Below, piece after piece: positions 61,581 through 64,000 of a stretch of DNA of 64,000 nucleotides. The position numbers were made by a program, and so were the translations under genes. The stretch is from contig JAPDFW010000083.1 of the NCBI GenBank assembly GCA_028826165.1, positions 124,001 to 188,000 on the forward strand, read 5' to 3'. This stretch comes from Anaeramoeba ignava (Eukaryota > Metamonada > Anaeramoebidae). The notes under the pieces were generated by a model. It searched no databases, was not told where the DNA came from, and saw only the letters and a list, made by a program, of their open reading frames with translations. Each line of letters starts with the position of its first letter. Position 1 is the first letter of the stretch.

Positions 61581-64000
61581 ATGATTACTTTTTGGAAACA
61601 TAAAGGACAAAAGAGAAACAAAACAGTTTTCCAATTTGCTTTTATTTTTTTATCAAAATTTTCAATGATAGAAGAAATTGTCTATTTAAAATGGTCAAGA
61701 GGAGGAAGAAAAGGAATAACAAATGAAACTTTTGTAAATGAATCTGGTTATGCTCGATTCCAAGAAGAGTTTTCAATTCCAGCAACTTTATTTTTAGATT
61801 CAAAAACTGGAAAATTACTTGAGAAAACGTTAAGTATTTCAATTTTTAGTGTTAGTATAATTATAATTAAAATTATTCTTCTTTTTTTTTTTAGAATTTA
61901 GAACAAAAAAAAAACAAAAAAGCAAAAAGATTTTTTTTTTGCTTTTTTGAAACAACAAAAAAATTAAGAAGAAAATAATTCTTATTAAATTTTTATAATT
62001 TTTTTATTATTAGAAAAAATCAAATTTTCCAGTTGGAAAAATTCATATTTCTATCTCTAAAATTTATCCAAATGAAGAACCAAATATTGAAGAATATCCA
62101 ATTCAACTTAAAAATGAAAAAGTATATCAACCAACTCTTGTGATTGCAACTCGACTTACAACAAATAACAAATTTAAAATTCGACCAAATTTATTAACAA
62201 TACCAATCATTCTTGAAAAAATTGATTATTTTGAAGCCAAAAGAAAAGGAGAAGAAAGAGAAATTTATTCATCTCAAAAATATTCAGAATTCACTAATTT
62301 AACAAGTTTAGTTTCAATAACAGAATATGGTTCAGAAAGTGAAAAACAAAGTGATTTAGACAGTAAAGAAATTGATAACGAAAATTTTCCTGCTCTTTTA
62401 GAAGATCTCCAAAAACTTCAAAAACATTATGAAGATCTTAAACTTCATGGAGCAAATACAAAAAACGGTGAACAAATAACTGAAACAACACAACCCAAAA
62501 AAATAATAAAAGAAAAATCAGTTCCAGTAATCATATCATCTCCATCTTCAAAAGAATTAAGTTCTTTTAGTGATGATTTACTTCCTAAGGATGATAATAA
62601 TAATGAAAATAATAACAATAATAATAATAATGAAAATAATGAAAATAATGAAAATAATAATGATGATTTACAACAAAATCAATTTGAAATATCACAAGAA
62701 AAAAATCAAAATCAAAATCAAAATCAAAATGAAAATCTTGACAAAATTCATAAAATAAATGATTTCAAAATTGAAAATAAGCCACCAGTAAACATCAATA
62801 ACATTTATTCAGATATTGATTTAGTTTTTGAGTCTGTTGACGAATCTCAAAATTTTGATCAATTACAATCACAATTTGAACAGAAACAAAGTTCATTAAG
62901 TAGAGAAGTAGAAAGCATACAAACATCTCAAAGAACTGAATCAGCTAAAAGAAGAAGGTTGATTGAAGAACAAAGAGATGGAATTGAAAAAAATAAATTG
63001 AAGATTATCCGTCTTAATGGACAATTACGTTTAATAGAGCTTTTAAGAAAAGAACGTTTTTTAATTGAAAACACCCTTTATTTTAATGAATATGGTTTTT
63101 CAAATGGATTTCCTATTTCAGTTTGTTTGATTATTAAGTTTTTAATTAAGTTTCAAGCTTTTTCCTTTCAAAATCAAATTTTATCTTCTGAAATTGCAAA
63201 TTCATTTAAATTACTTATTCGTGTTTCCAGAAAAAGTGAAGAAGAAATTGTTAAATTCACTTCTTTTTTGTTTTTTTTTCTAAATTGGGTATATCAAGAA
63301 ATTAAAGAAGGAATTGATTCAAAACAAAATCAAAATCAAAATCAAAGTGAAAAACAAAATCAAAATGAAAATCAAAATCAAAATCAAAATCAAAATCAAA
63401 ATCAAAAGTGAAAATCAAAGTGAAAATGAAAATCAAAATCAAAATCAAAATCAAAATCAAAATGAAAATGAAAATGAAAATGAAAATGAAAATGAAAATG
63501 AAAATAAAAATGAAAATCAAAATAAAAATGAAAATGAAAATGAAAATCAAAATGAAAATGAAAATGAAAATCAATTTGAAAAACAAAAACAAAATATTAT
63601 ATATCAATTTAAAGAAGAAATAATAGATCTATTTTCTGAAGTATTAAGTTATTACCTTGTAGTAATCTCAAACCAAACAAAATTTTTTATTCGAAGGATA
63701 TTTTTCGGAACATTAAATCGAAAAAGCAAATCTCAAAAATCAAGATATGAAAATCCCAAAGAAAGAGAAAACCTTTTAGATTACTTTTCAGTTGAAGAAT
63801 TAATCAATCATTTAGAAGAAATAATTTATACACTGAGTTCAAATTTTATTCCAAATGAAATAATTAATATATTTCTTGATTATCTTTTTGAAATTGTTGA
63901 TGATGCAATTATTTCTAAATTATTAATTTTCTCAAGATATTGCAACAAAGAAAGAGGAGAACATATTGATTTATGTATTTCAAAAATAGATGATTGGTGT
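61581..64000 (+). CDS. NT-C2 and DIL domain protein, partial, one frame break
   Basis: Exon 1 is 61581-61850; exon 2 runs from 62014 past the right edge. Residues 1-170 resemble the N-terminal C2 (EEIG1/EHBP1-type) domain: VFQFAFIFLSKF, VYLKWSRGGRKG, FQEEFSIPATLF, then KKSNFPVGKIHISISKIYP. An Asn/Ser/Glu-rich middle contains a short coiled coil (RRRLIEEQRDG) and Asn-Gln tracts. The last visible part, FKLLIRVSRKSEEEIVKF through DYLFEIVDDAIISKLL and ERGEHIDLCISKIDDWC, resembles the DIL (dilute) domain of class V myosin tails, including the terminal x-L-x-x-W segment. Together these suggest a membrane/trafficking adaptor. The frame breaks near 63404-63408 (one extra A before AGTGAA), creating a TGA at 63409. 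Confidence 0.72.
63325..63575 (+). repeat. Asn-Gln/Asn-Glu coding array, NT-C2/DIL gene
   Basis: AATCAA then AATGAA hexamers split by the AGTGAAAATC block that carries the frame break. Confidence 0.85.

Noticed and set aside
1-64000. tRNA, rRNA or transposon genes
   Set aside because: No stretch with cloverleaf-like G/C-rich stems, rRNA motifs, transposase or reverse-transcriptase domains was recognised; structure searches could not be run.
1-64000. Altered genetic code
   Set aside because: eS25 ends with TAG, SPB1, the D123-like and BEACH genes with TGA and the rest with TAA, each at the expected family end, so all three act as stops.

Overview
The window is a nuclear segment of a very A+T-rich eukaryote with spliceosomal introns and the standard stop codons (TAA, TAG and TGA all end recognisable proteins). 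A near-complete [FeFe]-hydrogenase maturase HydG gene with a presequence-like N-terminus points to an anaerobic or microaerophilic protist with a hydrogenosome-type organelle. An Anaeramoeba-like metamonad would fit, but the lineage is inferred, not proven. Exon coordinates were read by hand from GT/AG borders and protein conservation, and single-base errors are possible.

Layout: 0-6 kb holds a PSME3-interacting (NIP30-type) protein (partial), a small TMEM14-like membrane protein, ribosomal protein eS25 and an acetate-transporter-family gene. A second transporter copy with the same exon sizes lies at 9-11.4 kb, beyond a 3 kb non-coding stretch. Then come CDC26 (APC/C), COPB1 (beta-COP), a seven-helix receptor-like RGS protein, HydG, USB1 (U6 snRNA processing), a thioredoxin, a NUP42-like nucleoporin, an ankyrin-BTB protein, a CDC123/D123-like ATP-grasp protein, a PLAC8 protein, SPB1 (60S rRNA methyltransferase), a ~3,600-residue BEACH-WD40 protein, a SPO22/ZIP4-type meiotic TPR protein, a nucleoplasmin-like acidic protein and an NT-C2/DIL protein (partial). 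Genes are packed tightly on both strands, with divergent starts as close as 106 bp and convergent stops 140-290 bp apart.

Two features stand out. First, much of the DNA is simple-sequence array with units of 6, 12, 14, 15, 16 or 19 bp. The arrays inflate introns from a basal ~60-90 bp to 0.3-1.5 kb, usually one dominant unit per intron, and related hexamers form in-frame Asn-Gln and Asn-Glu tracts in exons. Second, the ankyrin-BTB gene appears to contain 20 exons of exactly three nucleotides, mostly in pairs between ankyrin-repeat exons. Each is bounded by AG and GT and supplies one residue of the ankyrin hairpin. I know of no comparable described gene and regard it as the main discovery candidate.

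Seven single- or double-base frame breaks occur in otherwise conserved genes. Five lie in A-runs of coding arrays. Two lie in the RGS gene outside any array, each directly after an AAA codon. They may be assembly errors, pseudogenisation or tolerated frameshifting; the sequence alone cannot decide.
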